Below are positions 63,128-64,000 of a stretch of 64,000 bases of DNA, piece after piece. The notes beneath the pieces were generated by a model, which saw nothing but the letters and a program-made list of their open reading frames with translations, had not been told where the DNA came from and made no database searches. Source of the stretch: Watersipora subatra (Eukaryota > Bryozoa > Gymnolaemata > Cheilostomatida > Watersiporidae). Made by a program: the position numbers and the translations under genes. The stretch covers positions 47,231,196-47,295,195 of the forward strand of contig NC_088708.1 in NCBI RefSeq assembly GCF_963576615.1, read 5' to 3'. The first letter of the stretch is position 1; each line of letters starts with the position of its first letter.

Positions 63128-63724
63128 ATGTTGTTTGGCTGAATTTGGTCTAATCCTTGCTCATCGTGTTTGTCGGTTGCGTAGCCATGACACAAAGGCT
63201 TGGTGTCGATAATTTGCAATATGAGTTGTCTTCTCATCGTTTCATCTTATGTACTTTAGATCCTTGTTATACGACTAGGTCAACAATGAACTAAATAAGT
63301 GAAAGTCTTAATTTAGACAAAAGACTATACATTACTACGTAGTAGGAGTTACGCCTTACGCATTAGGAGTTACCACCTTACGCATTCGCTTAAAACCATG
63401 AGATTTCTTGTACCTCTCAAAAATAGGTAAGTCGATGTGGACCGATATAAATAACTAATTATACATATCCATAATTATTCATTATTTCTGTATGTGTAGT
63501 CATTATATGTGTAGCCATTATCTAATCATGTGTTGAGGGTGGGACCTGTTTTTCGTTATAAACTCTCATGAACCTAGCTATTCTCTTTAACCTGGTTTAA
63601 CTTGCTAAGTCCTGCCCTCTAAGATATAAATACCCTGTCTGTATGGGTATGTTCATTCTTGTGCACAAGACATACTGCAACCTTCACTGGATCATTCTAC
63701 AAACATCAACTAACTCGACTTCAC

Positions 63725-63960
63725 CTGTATTACACCAGCATACTCATTGCACCAGCACACACATTTCACCAGCATACACAAGTGTACCAGCAAACACAAT
63801 TGTACCAGCAAGCATCATCATTAGGCTGTTAATCTCTCAGATTGCACCAGCAACACAGTGCACCAGCAAGCATCATCTCCAATAAGCAACTAGGCTGACA
63901 ATCTTTCAGATTGCACCAGCATCTCAAATTGTACCAGCATCACAGTGCACCAGCAAGACA
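63725..63960. repeat. Degenerate CACCAGCA-type repeats
   Basis: The word (G)CACCAGCA or GTACCAGCA recurs at irregular 18-30 bp spacing. A larger unit containing CTCAGATTGCACCAGCA and GTGCACCAGCAAG occurs twice. No gene seen from 63,130 to the end of the window. Confidence 0.75.
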
Positions 63961-64000
63961 GTTGAACCACTCCGATCATTTCCACTTGTCAGGACTCATA

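Overview
This is eukaryotic nuclear DNA from an AT-rich, repeat-dense invertebrate animal genome. Genes are split by many GT-AG introns, and most of the window is intronic or intergenic DNA packed with DNA transposons, non-LTR retrotransposon remnants, tRNA-derived SINE-like repeats and minisatellites. The four protein genes are ordinary animal orthologues, so sequence reading alone does not fix the phylum. A lophotrochozoan such as a bryozoan, mollusc or annelid is my guess, at low confidence.

Layout. Positions 1-12,100 hold no host protein gene. They contain a triple-nested transposon block (about 160-2,135), a broken intron-containing repeat-family gene (4,111-6,052), further DNA transposons, a tRNA-Pro(CGG) gene and a decayed second copy. 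Positions 12,129-30,385 (minus) hold a complete 15-exon threonine synthase-like 1 gene (THNSL1; 732 aa by my splice model, in frame throughout). Positions 30,400-37,700 are intergenic with repeats. Positions 37,732-50,668 (plus) hold a complete 11-exon KIN17 gene (391 aa). Positions 51,553-55,678 (minus) hold a four-coding-exon SSR2/TRAP-beta gene (189 aa) with a probable 5' UTR exon near 55,922-55,990. A dead LINE (56,677-59,567), long palindromes and a retroelement tail follow. Positions 62,160-63,062 (plus) hold an apparently intronless NUBPL (300 aa).

The genes do not form a pathway. They are housekeeping functions: a mitochondrial or PLP-type enzyme homologue, DNA/RNA metabolism, the ER translocon, and Fe-S assembly for complex I. 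THNSL1 and KIN17 are head-to-head about 7.3 kb apart. KIN17 and SSR2 are tail-to-tail, with stop codons about 0.9 kb apart.

Most unusual observations: (1) the end of THNSL1 exon 4, with its 5' splice site, is repeated six times at exactly 32-bp spacing, and a similar 35-bp array starts at the donor of KIN17 exon 9; (2) both genes also carry GTNNGT tandem donors where only one choice keeps frame; (3) a 771-bp uninterrupted TG tract lies between perfect 42-bp direct repeats in a KIN17 intron; (4) a decayed copy of KIN17 exon 4 lies in the preceding intron; (5) there are many near-perfect palindromes with 1-8 bp spacers, the longest with about 93-bp arms. I found no CRISPR array, operon or convincing new multi-gene system.
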